A stretch of 64,000 nt of DNA from assembly GCA_028571685.1 (NCBI GenBank), contig CM053162.1, positions 9,428,001-9,492,000 of the forward strand, given 5' to 3'. Origin of the DNA: Heterohyrax brucei. Lineage: Eukaryota > Chordata > Mammalia > Hyracoidea > Procaviidae. Positions 11,845 to 22,870 of the stretch are shown here, piece after piece. Numbering within the stretch: the stretch's first letter is position 1; every line of letters begins with the position of its first letter. The notes beneath the pieces were generated by a model. The model made no database searches, had not been told where the DNA came from, and was given only the letters and a program-made list of their open reading frames with translations. The translations under genes and the position numbers were made by a program.

Positions 11845-12835
11845 TATGAGACCCCTACAATAAGAACTTAAAAACAGACTCATGCATAGAAGGAAAGACC
11901 TTTTGACAACTGCAAGGATGGGGAGGGAGGGGCAGTGAGGGGGGAGGTTTTAGATAAGATAGTTGATAGAAATTTGGTTGAGAGAAATCTGTGACAGCAC
12001 ACGTGAGAAAGGAGATCAATACTAACTGGACTTCAACGTAACATGAGTACTCCTCCTATCTTAACCCAATATTGCCAGGACAGAGTAGCTGGGATGGAGG
12101 GCCGGGGACCATGCTCTCAGGGGAAATCGAGGCCAATTGGCACAAGTAGCATTTTGCTAAGAGAGCCTTCTGCCCCCCACATTGGTGAGTGGTATCTGGG
12201 GTCTTAAAGCTGCCATCTGAGGGTACAGAAAATGGTCCCAACTCAGCAGGAAAGGATGATCACCAAGGACCAAAACGACATGGGAGAATGAAAACCCAGA
12301 AGACGGAGAGACCCACGTCAGTGGGTGACTACATTGACTTGTAATGGCAAGAAGGAGATGGTGCCCAGCCACCACCAGTGATAGCCGTGATGGAGCTCAC
12401 AAAGTTGAATACTACTGGCAACACAAGAATAAAAAGGGGTGTATCCTGAGATCTTCACTAAAAGACCACAGTTGACGGTCGAGGGGCCTCGGGGTTCCCG
12501 TAGAAGCATGGCCCCTGCCCCTGATACTGCCCCCATGCATAAATCATAATGGAGATCAACTCTTCAGACACGAATGGTTTGGACTTAGTGATACAGAGTG
12601 ATCATATTATGTGTGCACTTTATGGTCCTACGCATCTAGAGGATGTCGTCCTGCTGACTTCTTACTGGAGGCAGAGCAGTGGGTGGGGAGGAGGGGATGG
12701 GAGATTGCTGGGAGGATAATACACGTATGGAGGGCAGAGGCAGAGTGTGCTGTCACTAGGCAGGGAGAGCAGTGGGAGCTGCATGTAGGTGGGCATGCAA
12801 ATTTACATGTAAATGTACATTTTCATTCAATCATA
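11845..12835 (+). other. L1 copy 1 3'UTR
   Basis: About 1 kb between the ORF2 end and the A-rich tail. It is collinear with 29715-30680 and 43695-44727. Landmarks are a G-rich stretch near 11917-11950, 'aaatcgaggccaattggcac', 'gagtggtatctggggtctta' and a final block 'tttcattcaatcataataaa'. On the minus strand it holds antisense open frames (12056-12375, 12318-12536) that recur at the same place in the other copies. Confidence 0.85.
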
Positions 12836-12844
12836 ATAAAAAAA

Positions 12845-13300
12845 GACAATGGCAAAATTTAAATTTTTTGCTCTGTGAAAAGCCCTGCCAAAAGTGTACA
12901 GACTCACAGAATATTATTCATGAGTCACTTACACAACAAAAGGCTAATATCTAGAATATATAATGAACTCCCAAAAACTCAACAGCAAAAAACAAAAATC
13001 CAATTAGAAAATGAGCAAAAGGTATGAGACATTTCACCAAAGAGGACAGATATACAGATGGCAAATAACCACATGAAAAGATGTTCATAATTAGCCATGA
13101 GAGAAATTCAGATTAAAACCAAATGGGACATTGCTGAATACCTATCAGAAAGGTTTAAGTAAAATTAAAAAAAAATAATGAGAATACCAAATGCGATACG
13201 GATGAAGAGGAACTGGATCAATCTTATGTTGTTGGTGGGAATGTAAAGTGTTGAAGACACTCTAAAAAATGAAATGAAAGTTTCTTTTAAAGACTAAACA
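12845..13300 (+). repeat. Older L1 fragment (ORF2 3' part)
   Basis: Sense L1 ORF2 sequence of an older family: 'ctagaatatataatgaactc', 'caattagaaaatgagcaaaa', 'agatggcaaataaccacatg' and 'gttggtgggaatgtaaagtg'. It is more diverged than the neighbouring L1 and abuts its A-rich tail. Confidence 0.85.
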
Positions 13301-13321
13301 AGCAACAACCACTTTAAAAAA

Positions 13322-13495
13322 GTTATCATTGTGTCAGTTTAGACTCATAGCAGTTCCGTGTATGTCACAGTAACACTGTTTGATGGGATGTTCCGTGACA
13401 AATTTTTTAGAAGTAGATCACCAGGGCTTTCTTCTGAAGTGTCACCAGGTAGACTTAAATCTTGAGCCTTTTGGTTAGATGGTGGGAGTGTTAAA
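13322..13495 (-). repeat. AfroSINE, longer variant
   Basis: Antisense: 'tgtgtcagtttagactcata', 'agtagatcaccagggctttc' and 'gagccttttggttagatggt'. Diverged. Confidence 0.7.
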
Positions 13496-13865
13496 TATTT
13501 GCATCACACAAGAGTTCCACAACTACTATGCTGTTGTTAAGTGTCATAGAGTTGGTTCTGACTCACAGCAACCCTATGCACAGCAGAACAAAACAGCACC
13601 TAGCCCTGCACCACTCCTACGATCGTTATTATGTGTAAGTCCATTGCTGCAGCCGCTGTGTCAATCCACTTCCTTGAGGGTCTTCCCCTATTTCATTGAC
13701 CCTCCACTCTGCCAAGCATGTTGTCCTTCTCCAAGAATTGATCCCTTATGACAATATGTCCAAAGTATGTAAGAGTCAGTCTCACCATCGTTGATTCCAA
13801 GAACCACTCTGGTTGCACTTCCTCCAAAACAGATCTGTTTGTTCTTTTGGCAGTCCCTAGTACGT

Positions 13866-14300
13866 TCAATATTCTTCTCCAACATCACAATTCACAGACA
13901 TCAGTTCTTCTTTCATCCAGCTTTCACACACATATGATGTGATTGAAAATACCATGGCTTGGGTCAACCACATCTTAGTCTTTAAGATGATATATTTACC
14001 TTTCAGCACTTTAAAGACATCCTTTGCAGCAGATTTTCCCAATGTAATGCATCTTTTGATTTCTTGACTGCTGCTTCCGTGGGCGTTAATTGTAGAACCA
14101 AGTAAAATTAAATCCTTTACAACCTCAATCCTTTCTCCATTTGTCATGATGTTGCTTGCTGATCTAGCTGTTGAGATTTTTATTTTCTTGATGTTGAGAT
14201 GCAATCCATATCAAAGGCTATAGTCTTTGATCTTCATCAGTAAGTGTTTCAAATCCTCTTCACTTCTAGCAAGCAGGGGTGTGTCATCTGCATACTGGAG
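13866..14300 (-). pseudogene. RTE copy 1 reverse transcriptase, palm to thumb
   Basis: On the minus strand the RT active box YADD is intact at about 14281-14300 (read as LQYADDTPLL). The open segment 14204-13866 (112 aa) follows with 'NIKKIKI', 'VVKDLILLGSTIN', 'KCITLGK'-like and 'LKTKMWLTQAM' blocks typical of the region after YADD in RTE-clade RTs. Stops separate the two pieces. Confidence 0.85.
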
Positions 14301-15401
14301 GTTGTTAATGAGTCCCCCTCCAATGTTAATGCCTTGTTCTTCTTCATATAGTCCAGCTTCTCAGATTATGTGCTCGGCATACAAATTGAAAAGATATGGT
14401 GAAAGGATATAACTCTGATGCACACCTTTCCGGATGTGAAACCACACAGTGTTCCCTTGTTCTGTTCACACAACTGCCTCTTGATCTATACAGATCTAGA
14501 ATTCCCATTCTCCACAATGTTAACCACAGTTTATTACGATCCACACAGTCAAATGTCTTTGCATAGTCAATGACACAAAGGTAAATATCTTTCTAGTATT
14601 CTCTGCTTTCAGCTAAGATCCATCTGACATCAGCAATGATATCCCTGGTTCTACACCCTCTTCTGAATCCAGCTTGAATTTCTCACAGTTCTCTGTCAAT
14701 ATACTATTGAAATCATCTTTGAATAATCTTGAGAAAAATTTTACTTGAGTGTAGTATTAATGATATTGTTTGATCATTTCTGCATTTGGTTGGATCACCT
14801 TCCTTGGGAATGGGCCTAAATATGGATCTCTTCCAGTCAATTGGCCAGGTAGCTGTTCACCAATTTTCTTAGCACAGACAAGTGAACACTTCCAGTGCTG
14901 CATAGGTTTGTCAAAACATCTCAATTGATATTCCATCAGTTCCTGCAGACTTGTTTATCACCAATGCCTTCAATGCAGCTTTGACTTCTTCCTTCACTAT
15001 CTTCAGTTCCTGATCATACATAAACTACCTCTTGAAATGGTTGAATGTCAACTAATTCTTTCTAGTATAATGAATCTGTGTATTTCTTCTATCTTCTTTT
15101 CACGCTTCCTGAGTTATTTAATACTCTCCCTGTAGAATCCTTCACTGTTGCAACTCAAGATGTGCATTTTTTTCTTCAGTTCTCTTAGCTTGAGAAATGC
15201 AGAGCGTGTTCTTTCCTTTTGGTTTTCTATTTCTAGTTTTTTGCACATATCATTATAATACTTTGCTTTGTCTTCTTGAGCTGCCCTTTGAAATCTTTCA
15301 TTCAGTTCTTTTACTTCATCATTCCTTCCTTTTGCTAACTACTCAGTGTTCAACAGCAAATTTCAAGTCTCTTCTGATATCCAATTTGGTCTTTTCTTTC
15401 T

Positions 15402-16213
15402 TTACTGTCTTTTTAATGACCTCTTGCTTTCTTCATGGATGATGTCTTTGACATCATTCCACAACTCATCTGGTCTTTGGTCATTAGCATTCAGTGCGTC
15501 ATATCTGTTCTTGAGATGGTCTCTTAACTCAGGTAGGATACACTTAAGGTCATACTTTGGCTCTCGTGGACTTGTTCTAATTTTCTTCAGTTTCAGTTTC
15601 ACTTTGCATAGGTACAATTGACGGTCTGTGCCACAGTCAGCTCCTGGTTTGTTCTGACTGCTGATACCGAGCTTTTCCATTGCCTCTTTCAACAGGTGTT
15701 GCTGATTCAATTCCTCTGTATTCCATCTTGTGAGGTCCATTATGTTGGTGAAAAAAAGGTATTGACAAGGAAGAAATCATTGGTCTTGCAAAACCCTATC
15801 ATGCAATCTCCATCATCATTTCTATTACCAAGGCCACAGTTTCCAACTACTGATCCTTCTTTGTTTCCAACTTTTGCATTCCAATCACCAGTAATTATCA
15901 ATGCATTCGGATTGCAGAAGCTGGTAAAAATCTTTCGTTTCTCCATCTTTGGTCTTAGTGATTGGTGCATAAACTTGAATAATAATCATATTAACTGGCC
16001 TTCCTTGAAAGTGTATGGACATTATCCTATCACGATTGCCTTGTGCTTCAGGACAGACCTTGAAATGCTCTTCCTGATGATAAATTTAAAACCATTCCTC
16101 TTCAAGTTGTCATTCCTGGCATGGTAGACCACATAATTGTCCAATTCAAAATGACCAATACAGGTCAATTTCAGCTCACTAATGCCTAGTATATTGATGT
16201 TCAAGTGTTCCAT
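15402..16213 (-). pseudogene. RTE copy 1 endonuclease and linker region
   Basis: Three minus-strand open segments. 16213-16022 starts the AP-endonuclease-like domain ('NINILGISELK'). 15970-15740 carries the 'GDWNAKVGN' motif and ends 'NTFFSPT'. 15740-15402 is the linker toward the RT ('PRRPKYDLK'-like, here PREPKYDL). They are collinear with small frame breaks, so one ORF of about 1000 residues has decayed in place. Confidence 0.85.
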
Positions 16214-16789
16214 TTCATTTTAGAAGATTTCCAGTTTTCCTAGACTCACCACACACACAATGTTTCATTTATTAAAGGATGTTTGCAGCTATTTCTTCAC
16301 ATTTTGAGTCATGTCACATCAGCAAATGAAGGTCCTAAAGGCACTACTGCATCCATGTCATTAAGGTCGACTCTCCTTTGAGGAGGCAGCTTTTCCCCTA
16401 TTGCCTTGTGAGTGGCTTCCAATCTGGAAGGCTCATTTTCTGGCACTACATCTGACAGTGTTCCACTGCTATTCATAGGGTTATCATAGGCTAATTATTT
16501 TCAGAAGTAGATTGCTGGATCCTTCCTTCTAGTTTTTCTTCGTCTGAAAGTTTGGCTGAAACCTGCCCACCATGAGTGGCCCTGCTGGTATCTGAACACT
16601 GATAGCATAGCTTCCAGCATCACAGCAACACACAAGACACCACAGTAAGAAAAACTGACAGACAACTGGAGGGCAACTATCATATGATCCAGTAAACGAA
16701 CTCTTGAGCTTTGATCTCAATTAAATAAAGACTAATTTTTCACGTGAATATCTTAGCATAGATATTTAAAGAAGCTTTATTCTTTGTTG

Positions 16790-17372
16790 CTCAAAACTCA
16801 ATTCCTTCCAGGGGTTAAATATGGTATGGTACATTCATACCACGAAATGCTATTCAGAAAAGAAAAATAACAATACACACAACAACCTAGGTTAACTGCC
16901 AAGGATTATTCTGAATGACACATGTCAAGTCTGAAAGGTTCCATAAACGAGTCTATTTTCATACAAAAATAGAGAACAGATTACAAACCAAAAAATCAAA
17001 CCCATTGCCGTCCAGTCGATTGTGACTCATAGAAACTATACAGGACAGAGTAGAAGAGCCCCATAAGGTTTCCAAGGAACACCTGGTGGATTTGAGCTTC
17101 TGACCTTTTGGTTGGCAGTCGTAGCACTTAAGATCTATGCAACACTGTTTCCAGAGAACAGATAAGTGATTGCTGAAGTGAAACAGAAGTGGGTGTAGAA
17201 ATTTTCTGTATTTGATTGCATCAACATCAATATCCTGGTTGTGATGTTGTACTACAGTTTTTGAAATTGTTACCATTGAGGGAAACTGGTACAAAGGACA
17301 TCTCTGTTATTTTTTGTAACTGTATGTAAATCTACCATTGCCTCAAAATAAATTTTTTTTTTAACTGAAAAA
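16790..17372 (+). repeat. Old L1 (L1M-like) 3'UTR, split by an AfroSINE
   Basis: 'ttcataccacgaaatgctat' and 'aaaggttccataaacgagtc' before, and 'caatatcctggttgtgatgt' and 'taactgtatgtaaatctacc' after the SINE, ending in 'aaaataaattttt'. This is the typical end of an old L1. Confidence 0.75.
16982..17152 (-). repeat. AfroSINE with 11-bp target duplication
   Basis: Full antisense copy from 'aaaccaaaaaatcaaaccca' to 'caacactgtttcc'. 'agagaacagat' is repeated at 16971-16981 and 17153-17163, a clear target-site duplication in old L1 sequence. Confidence 0.95.
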
Positions 17373-17521
17373 CAACAAAATGACAGCTGGAGAGATCCAG
17401 GAAAGTCAAAGTGGCCTGGCAATGCAAAACAACAAGCAGAAGTTTTATACACCAACAGTTCTGAGAGGTACCTTCCTCTCTATATAGTGCCTGGAAAGCC
17501 AGTTCTCTGCAGGAACTGAGA
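17373..17521. other. Unassigned sequence
   Basis: No feature recognised between the old L1 tail and the hairpin. Confidence 0.4.
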
Positions 17522-17714
17522 GAAGCATTGCAGGTAGGGACTGAGGGAAGGGATTACTTACAGTTGGTTTCAAAGTAGTCATGCCAAGACTAAGACTGTG
17601 ACAGTCCAAAGCCAGGGCAAAGCTCTGTGGCCTGTCATAGTCCTAGACTTTGCATGACTATTTTGAAACCAACTGCAAGTAATCCCTTCCCTCAGTACTT
17701 GTCCTCAATGCTTC
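17522..17714. repeat. Long perfect-register hairpin (83-bp arms, 27-nt loop)
   Basis: Left arm 17522-17604, loop 17605-17631, right arm 17632-17714. The arms are the same length, and by hand count 71 of 83 positions pair without any gap, including blocks of 20, 14 and 9 consecutive pairs. The outer 9 bp ('gaagcattg') and inner 6 bp ('tgacag') pair perfectly. No flanking target duplication was found. It could be a MITE-like DNA element, an inverted duplication or a small-RNA precursor; I do not recognise the family. Confidence 0.9.
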
Positions 17715-18039
17715 ATTCCAAAGGCCTGATTTAACCAAGCCTTAAAGGACAGACAGGATCTAATGAGGCAAAGAGGTACAGCTAGAGCAGGTGCTAGGGA
17801 AAGCCTTATCTAGTTTTATCCAGAACAAGTGAACAGATAGTAGAAGGAATCTCTTGATTTTTCTGCCTGGCCATCTCCCCCCTCTTTAAAAAACAACACA
17901 CACTTTTTGTGCATGTACATACTGTCAGTACATACTGTCTGTCTGCACATACTGTCATAGGCTCAGTTTTCCAGAAAAGCAAAAATCAATGAAATACACC
18001 CCCTCCACACACACACTTGCGTATATATATACATATATA
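17715..18039. other. Unassigned sequence with minor simple repeats
   Basis: 17914-17958 has three loose copies of 'catactgtc'; 18018-18040 is rich in ta/ca. Nothing else recognised. Confidence 0.5.
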
Positions 18040-18202
18040 AACAAAAACCCAAATCTGTTGCCTTTGATTCTGACTCATAGTGATCCTATAGGACAGAGTA
18101 GAACTACCCCACAGGGTTTCGAAGGAGTTGTTAGTAGATTCAAACCGCTGGCTTTTTGCTTAGCAGCCTTAGCTCTTAAGCACTGTGATACAGGGCTCCA
18201 TA
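18040..18202 (-). repeat. AfroSINE
   Basis: Antisense copy: 'ttgattctgactcatagtga', 'ggacagagtagaactacccc', 'ttagctcttaagcactgtga'. Confidence 0.9.
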
Positions 18203-18204
18203 CC

Positions 18205-18243
18205 CATATATATATATATATTATGTGTGTATATATATATATC
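18205..18243. repeat. (TA)n microsatellite
   Basis: Interrupted alternating ta run ending in 'tatctcccc'. Confidence 0.9.
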
Positions 18244-18249
18244 TCCCCA

Positions 18250-18512
18250 TTCATTTCTCAGCTTGTCTTACTGTGAGGGCTTGCATTTTGTCGTGATGCT
18301 GGAAGCTATGTCACTAGTACCCAAATACCAACAGGGTCAACCATGATGGACAGGTTACTGATAGCTTCCAGATTAAGACAGACCAGGAAGAAGGAGCCAG
18401 CAATCTACTTCTGAAAACAAGTAGCCTGTGAAAATCCTATGAAAATAGCAAACATTATCTGATATAGTACCAGAAGATGAGCACCTCAGGTTGGAAGGAC
18501 CTTCAAAGACAA
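18250..18512 (+). repeat. RTE 5'-end fragment
   Basis: Sense copy of the RTE 5' region. Shares 'gatgctggaagctatg', 'agcttccagattaagacaga' and 'ctcaggttggaaggaccttc' with 58922-59180 and with the complement of 16400-16680. It ends where an L1 head begins. Confidence 0.85.
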
Positions 18513-19320
18513 TTAGAGGGTAGCAGAACCAAGATGGTGGACTAGATGCAAGTCTCCTCAATTCGCTCTGAGAACTAAGGCCTAGAATAATAAGTGAACA
18601 GAGCAGTGAGAATATTCTGGGAGCCTCAGTACCTGGCATAGGGTTGTAAGACTGGACTGGGTGACAGGAAAGGGGAAACTACCTTTGTAAGAGGTGAAGC
18701 AGAAGCACTTCTGGTGATGCATTGTTTGAGAGGACTACAGATACAGATGCCTTCTTTGTCATCTGGGAGGTGGGGACTGGGTCTGCCAAGTCTGTGAGCC
18801 TGGTACAAGCTGGCTAATAAGCAGAACTGCAGTGCTTAAGTAAACAGCAGAGAAACCGTGCTCGAGACAGCCACGTCTTGAGAACCCAATTCTCAACCGA
18901 GGTTGCCAGTGCTCCTCTCTTCTCTGTGTTGCACCACAAATCTGCTGACCCACTGCAAGAAAGGCAGCAGAGGCAGAATGCCGTCTTGATCCGCCGAGAT
19001 GCAGGGTCAGCCATGGCTGAGGTTTCAACTGGCGCTAATCCTCACATGAAGCAACATGGCCTGTCTGGATAGTGCTTCCCCAGCAGAAAAGCTGTGCTCA
19101 AGATGATCCTACCTAGGAATTGTAGCGGGGCCTGGTAGCAAAGGGCAGCACTATCCTAACCTGTCCCTTCTTTGAGCTACTTCTTAGCATCTGGTGATGT
19201 CCTACGAGGTGTAGTTGCTGTCAGCCACGAGGCAGGGCCTGCTACCCATGAGGGCCCAGGAAATCTACTAAATACGTACTTGATCTAGGCCGAGTGAACA
19301 GCAGTTCTAACTCAAATCCC
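18513..19320 (+). mobile_element. L1 5'UTR head, type B, monomeric
   Basis: Begins 'gcagaaccaagatggtggac' like other L1 heads but continues with type B sequence shared with 35331-36060. Near-repeats start at about 18743 ('cagatgccttctttgtcatc'), 18974 ('cagaatgccgtcttgatccg') and 19201 ('cctacgaggtgtagttgctg'), spaced about 230 bp, so the 5'UTR is a short tandem array. No ORF1 follows. The 3' limit is approximate. Confidence 0.75.
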
Positions 19321-19467
19321 CAGAATAGAAAGACATGGTTTCTCAGAATTTAGTGAGTTTAAAAACCCATAACCCCTTGAATTAAGGGGAGGCTGGGTCC
19401 GCTTGAGGGATGACCTTACTACATTGCCAAAAATTCATACTGTTAACCTTTCTCCTGGTCCTCCTCA

Positions 19468-19701
19468 ATGGGATCTAAGCCATTTTACAAGAATGACTGT
19501 TCACTGGAGAAAAGAAATAATGATATTTTGCAGGAATTACTGAATACTGGCTCTGAACTAATTCCAGGAGACCCCAAACATCGCTGTGGCCTACCTCTCA
19601 AAGTGGGGACATGCGGAGTCTTTGCTCATGTTTATCTCACAGTAGATATAGAGGGTCCTGGAACCCACCCCGTAGTGCTTCTGTGGTTTCAGAATGCATA
19701 A
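19468..19701 (+). pseudogene. ERVL protease-like remnant
   Basis: 77-aa open segment. Its middle holds an 'LLNTGSEL' motif, matching the aspartic-protease box with the catalytic Asp replaced by Asn. Only this short part is open. Confidence 0.7.
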
Positions 19702-20189
19702 TTTGAATAGATATACTCAGCAACTGAAAGAACCACTACACTGGATCCCTGTCAAATAAGATAGACAAAGGGTTATTATGGTAGGAAAAACCAAATAGAA
19801 GCCATTAGAACTTCCCCTACCTGAAAATAATAAACCAAAAGCAATACCATATTCCTAGAGGGATTGCAGGGGTAGTGATTTATCTTTCAAGATGCTGGGG
19901 TGGATCAGAAAAATCACATCCCAATTCAACTCACATATTTGGCCTGTGTGAAAACCAAATGGATCTTCGAGAACGACAGTAGATTATCAAAAAGTTAACC
20001 AAGCAGTGACTCCAACTGCACCTGCTATTCCAGATGTGGTTTCATTGCTTGAACAAATTAATACATCTCCTGGTGCCTGGTATGCAGTTGTTGAACTGGC
20101 TAATGTCTCTTTCACCATTCCTGTTTCAGAAGCAGTTTGTGTTTAGCTGGCAAGGCCAAAAATAACTTCAGTTGCCTGTTTCAGGGATT

Positions 20190-20350
20190 AATCACCTCCC
20201 CAGACCCTATGTCATTATTTATTCTACAGGGAACTTGATGGCCTTTCCCTTCCACAGCATGTCTCAGTGGTCCGTTACATTGATAACAGCATGCTGGTCA
20301 GACCTGTTAAGGGAGAATTGTCAATGACACTGGAATTATTGGTAAAACAC
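20190..20350 (+). pseudogene. ERVL reverse transcriptase palm remnant
   Basis: Around 20276-20287 the codons read YIDN, the retroviral YxDD box with the second Asp lost. Surrounding codons fit RT but stops occur on both sides. An AfroSINE opens the domain just downstream. Confidence 0.65.
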
Positions 20351-20360
20351 TTGTATGCTA

Positions 20361-20528
20361 AATGAAAACCAAACCCTCTGTCATCCAGTGTATTCCAACT
20401 CATAGCTACCCTATAGGGCAAAGCAGAACTACTCCATAGAGTTTCTAAGGAGCACCTGGCAGAACTGAACTGCTGACCTTTTGGTTAGCAGGTATAGCAC
20501 TTAACCACTGTGCAACCAGCATTTCTAT
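20361..20528 (-). repeat. AfroSINE inside ERVL RT
   Basis: Full antisense copy. A 10-bp duplication flanks it: 'ttgtatgcta' (20351-20360) and 'ttgcatgcta' (20529-20538), one mismatch. It post-dates the ERVL. Confidence 0.93.
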
Positions 20529-21649
20529 TTGCATGCTAGAGGGTGGGAAATGAATCCAACAAAATATCAAGTGCCTTCAACTCAGTGAAATTTCTAAGGG
20601 TCTCCTGGAGTAGTGCATGTTGACATACTCTTTCTAAAGTGAAGAGTCAGCTATTTCATCTGGTCCCTCCCACAGCTATAAAGGAGGTACAATACCTGCT
20701 GGGTCTCTTTGGATTTTAGAGGCGACATGTCTCTCATTTGGATATGCTACTCTGGCTTATTTATTAAGTCACTCAAAAGCTGCTATTTTTGAACAGGGCC
20801 TGGACCAAAAGAAGGCTCTGCAACAGGTTCAGACATCTATGAAAGGGGCTCTACCACTTGGGCCACAAGATTCAGCTGATCTAACAGTGCCTGCAGTGGC
20901 AGTGGCAGGTAGAGACGCTGTTTGCACTCCTTTGAAGGCCCCTATTGGTGAATCACAGTGCAAACCCTTTTGATTTTGGAACAAAACCCTGGAATCCTCT
21001 GTAGACAACTACTCTCCTTGTAAGAAACAGCTTCTAGCTTGTTACTGAGCCTTTGTAGAGAGTGAACAGTTAACACTGGGCCACCAAGTCACCGTGTGGC
21101 CTGAGCTACCTGTCATGAACTGGGTTTCGCTGACTCACAGAGTCGTAACATTGGGTGTGAGCAGCAGCGTTCTATTAACAAATGGAAGTGACATATAGGA
21201 GTCTAGGCCTCAGCAGAACCTGAAGGCACAAGTTGCATGAGAAAGCGGCCCAAATGCGCATGGTCTGCATTTCCGTCACAATGCCTTCCACCTCTCATTC
21301 TGCACCCACGGCCTCATGATGAGTTCCTTAGATCAGTTGACTGCATAAGAGAAAACTTGTGCCTGGTTTACCCAGCATTCTGCAAAATATACAGGCTGTA
21401 CTTGAAAGTGAATAGCTGTAGCACCACAGCCTTCTCTGTGATCTCTTTGAAGGACAGTGGTAAAGGGAAATCCTCCCAAAGGGCAGAACTTCGAGCAGTA
21501 CATCTGGTTATTCACTTTTCTTGGAAGGAGAAGTGGTCAGATGTGTGACTGTATATTGATTCATGGGCTGTAGCCAATGACTTTACTAAATGGTTAGAGG
21601 CTTGGAAGGAAAATGATTGGAAAATTGGAGACAAAGATGTATGAGGAAG

Positions 21650-22360
21650 AGGTGTGTGTATAGATCTCTTTGAATGGACCAAAGAAATGAAAATATTTGC
21701 ATCTTATGTGAATACTCACCAAAAAGTGACTTTGAGGAAGATTTTAACTATCAAGTACGTAGTATGTATGATGTATTTCGTGAAAACCAGTCATATTCTT
21801 CCCCAGCCACTCCCATTGTTATCTAACGGGTTCATGAAGAAAGTGACCATGGTTGCAGAGATGGAGGCCATGCATGGGCTCAGCAACATGAACTTCCACT
21901 CACCAGTCAACTGTGTACAGCTACTGCTAAGTGCCTAATTTGCCAGTAGCAGAGACCAACTCAACATGACACCATTCCTGGAGGTGATCAGCCAGCAACG
22001 TGATGGCAGATTGAAAGCACTGAATTGCTTCCACCATGGAAAGAGCAGTGTTTTATTTTTACTTGAGTATACACTTACTCTGGGTATGGATTTGCCTTCC
22101 CTACATACAATCTTTCTGCCAAAACTACCGTCTATGGACTTATAGACTGCTTTATCCACCTCATCACAGCATCACAGCAGATCAAAGGACTCACTTCACA
22201 GCAAATGAAGTGTGGCAGTAGCCCCATGTTCATGGGCTTTATGGGTCTTACCGTATTCCCCATCACCCTGAAACAGCTGGCATGGTAGAATGATGGAATG
22301 GCCTTCTAAAGACTAATTATGGCTTCAGCTAAGTGATACTTCTCAGGGTTGGGTAAATGT
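21650..22360 (+). pseudogene. ERVL RNase H to integrase remnant
   Basis: 21654-21938 contains the end of RNase H and the start of integrase. 22036-22221 ends with an 'RTHFTANEV' block matching the integrase core around its second catalytic Asp. 22240-22330 continues collinearly ('PHHPE'-type region, decayed). Several stops and frame changes. Confidence 0.7.
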
Positions 22361-22619
22361 TCTCTTAAAGGTTGAATATGGTCTAAACCAACATCTAATG
22401 TATGGTACTATTTCTCCCATAGCCAAGACTCTTGGGTCCAGGAATCAAGGGGTGGAAATAGGAGTGGTACCACTCCTATTATTACCCCTAGTGACCCACT
22501 CACAAGACTTTTGCTTCCTATTTTCATGACCTTATATTCTGTAAATCTAGAAGTATTAGCTCTAAAGGGAAGAACACTGCCACCTGGAGATCTGTCCATA
22601 ATTGCGTTAAATTGGCTGC

Positions 22620-22870
22620 TGATCACGTCATCTGGCCACTTTGAACTTCTGTTTACCTCTGGATAAACAGGCAAAGAACAGGTTTACCTTCTTGACTGGT
22701 GTGATTGACTCTGTTTACCAAAAGGAAATAAAATTGATGTTTCATAATGTAGGGAAAGAAGAGTATGTCTGGAACACAGAAGATTCCTTAGGATATCTCT
22801 TATTATTATCATACCCTGTGATTAATGTTAATGGAAAACTACAGAAACCAATCTCACGTGACTATTAATG
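22620..22870 (+). pseudogene. ERVL dUTPase-like domain
   Basis: 75-aa open segment 22641-22868. The run from 'LTGVIDSVYQKEI' to 'EDSLGYLLLL' fits the trimeric dUTPase fold (GVID-type motif 3 region). In ERVL this domain follows integrase. It is truncated at the front and broken from the upstream pol frame. Confidence 0.75.

Larger units (their letters stand above)
5452..12835 (+). mobile_element. L1 copy 1, near full length, 5'UTR type A
   Basis: Non-LTR retrotransposon in sense. The head 'gtgcagtcaagatggtggac' begins a 5'UTR of about 700 bp, followed by ORF1 (about 6165-7230), ORF2 (about 7690-11830) and an unusually long 3'UTR of about 1 kb ending in an A-rich tract near 12830. Both ORFs are broken by stops and frameshifts. 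Two later insertions lie in ORF2: an AfroSINE stub (10549-10623) and a truncated L1 3' end (10806-11123). Excluding these, the element is about 7.0 kb. I could not find a clean target duplication. The 5'UTR matches the L1 head at 46.2 kb but not the monomer type at 35.3 kb. Confidence 0.93.
13528..16680 (-). mobile_element. RTE (BovB-like) LINE, copy 1, nearly complete
   Basis: Antisense non-LTR element of about 3.15 kb. Its 3' end lies at 13528 ('gttaagtgtcatagagttgg', the tail also used by AfroSINE). Its 5' end is near 16680, set by comparison with the 5' fragments at 18.25 and 58.92 kb ('tgtgttgctgtgatgctgga' in sense). Between are remnants of a single ORF with endonuclease and RT. BovB/RTE elements are known from afrotherians and ruminants and have a history of horizontal transfer. 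Many stops and frameshifts, so inactive. Confidence 0.9.

Noticed and set aside
15618..16127. 169-aa plus-strand frame
   Set aside because: It is the antisense shadow of the RTE endonuclease region on the minus strand.
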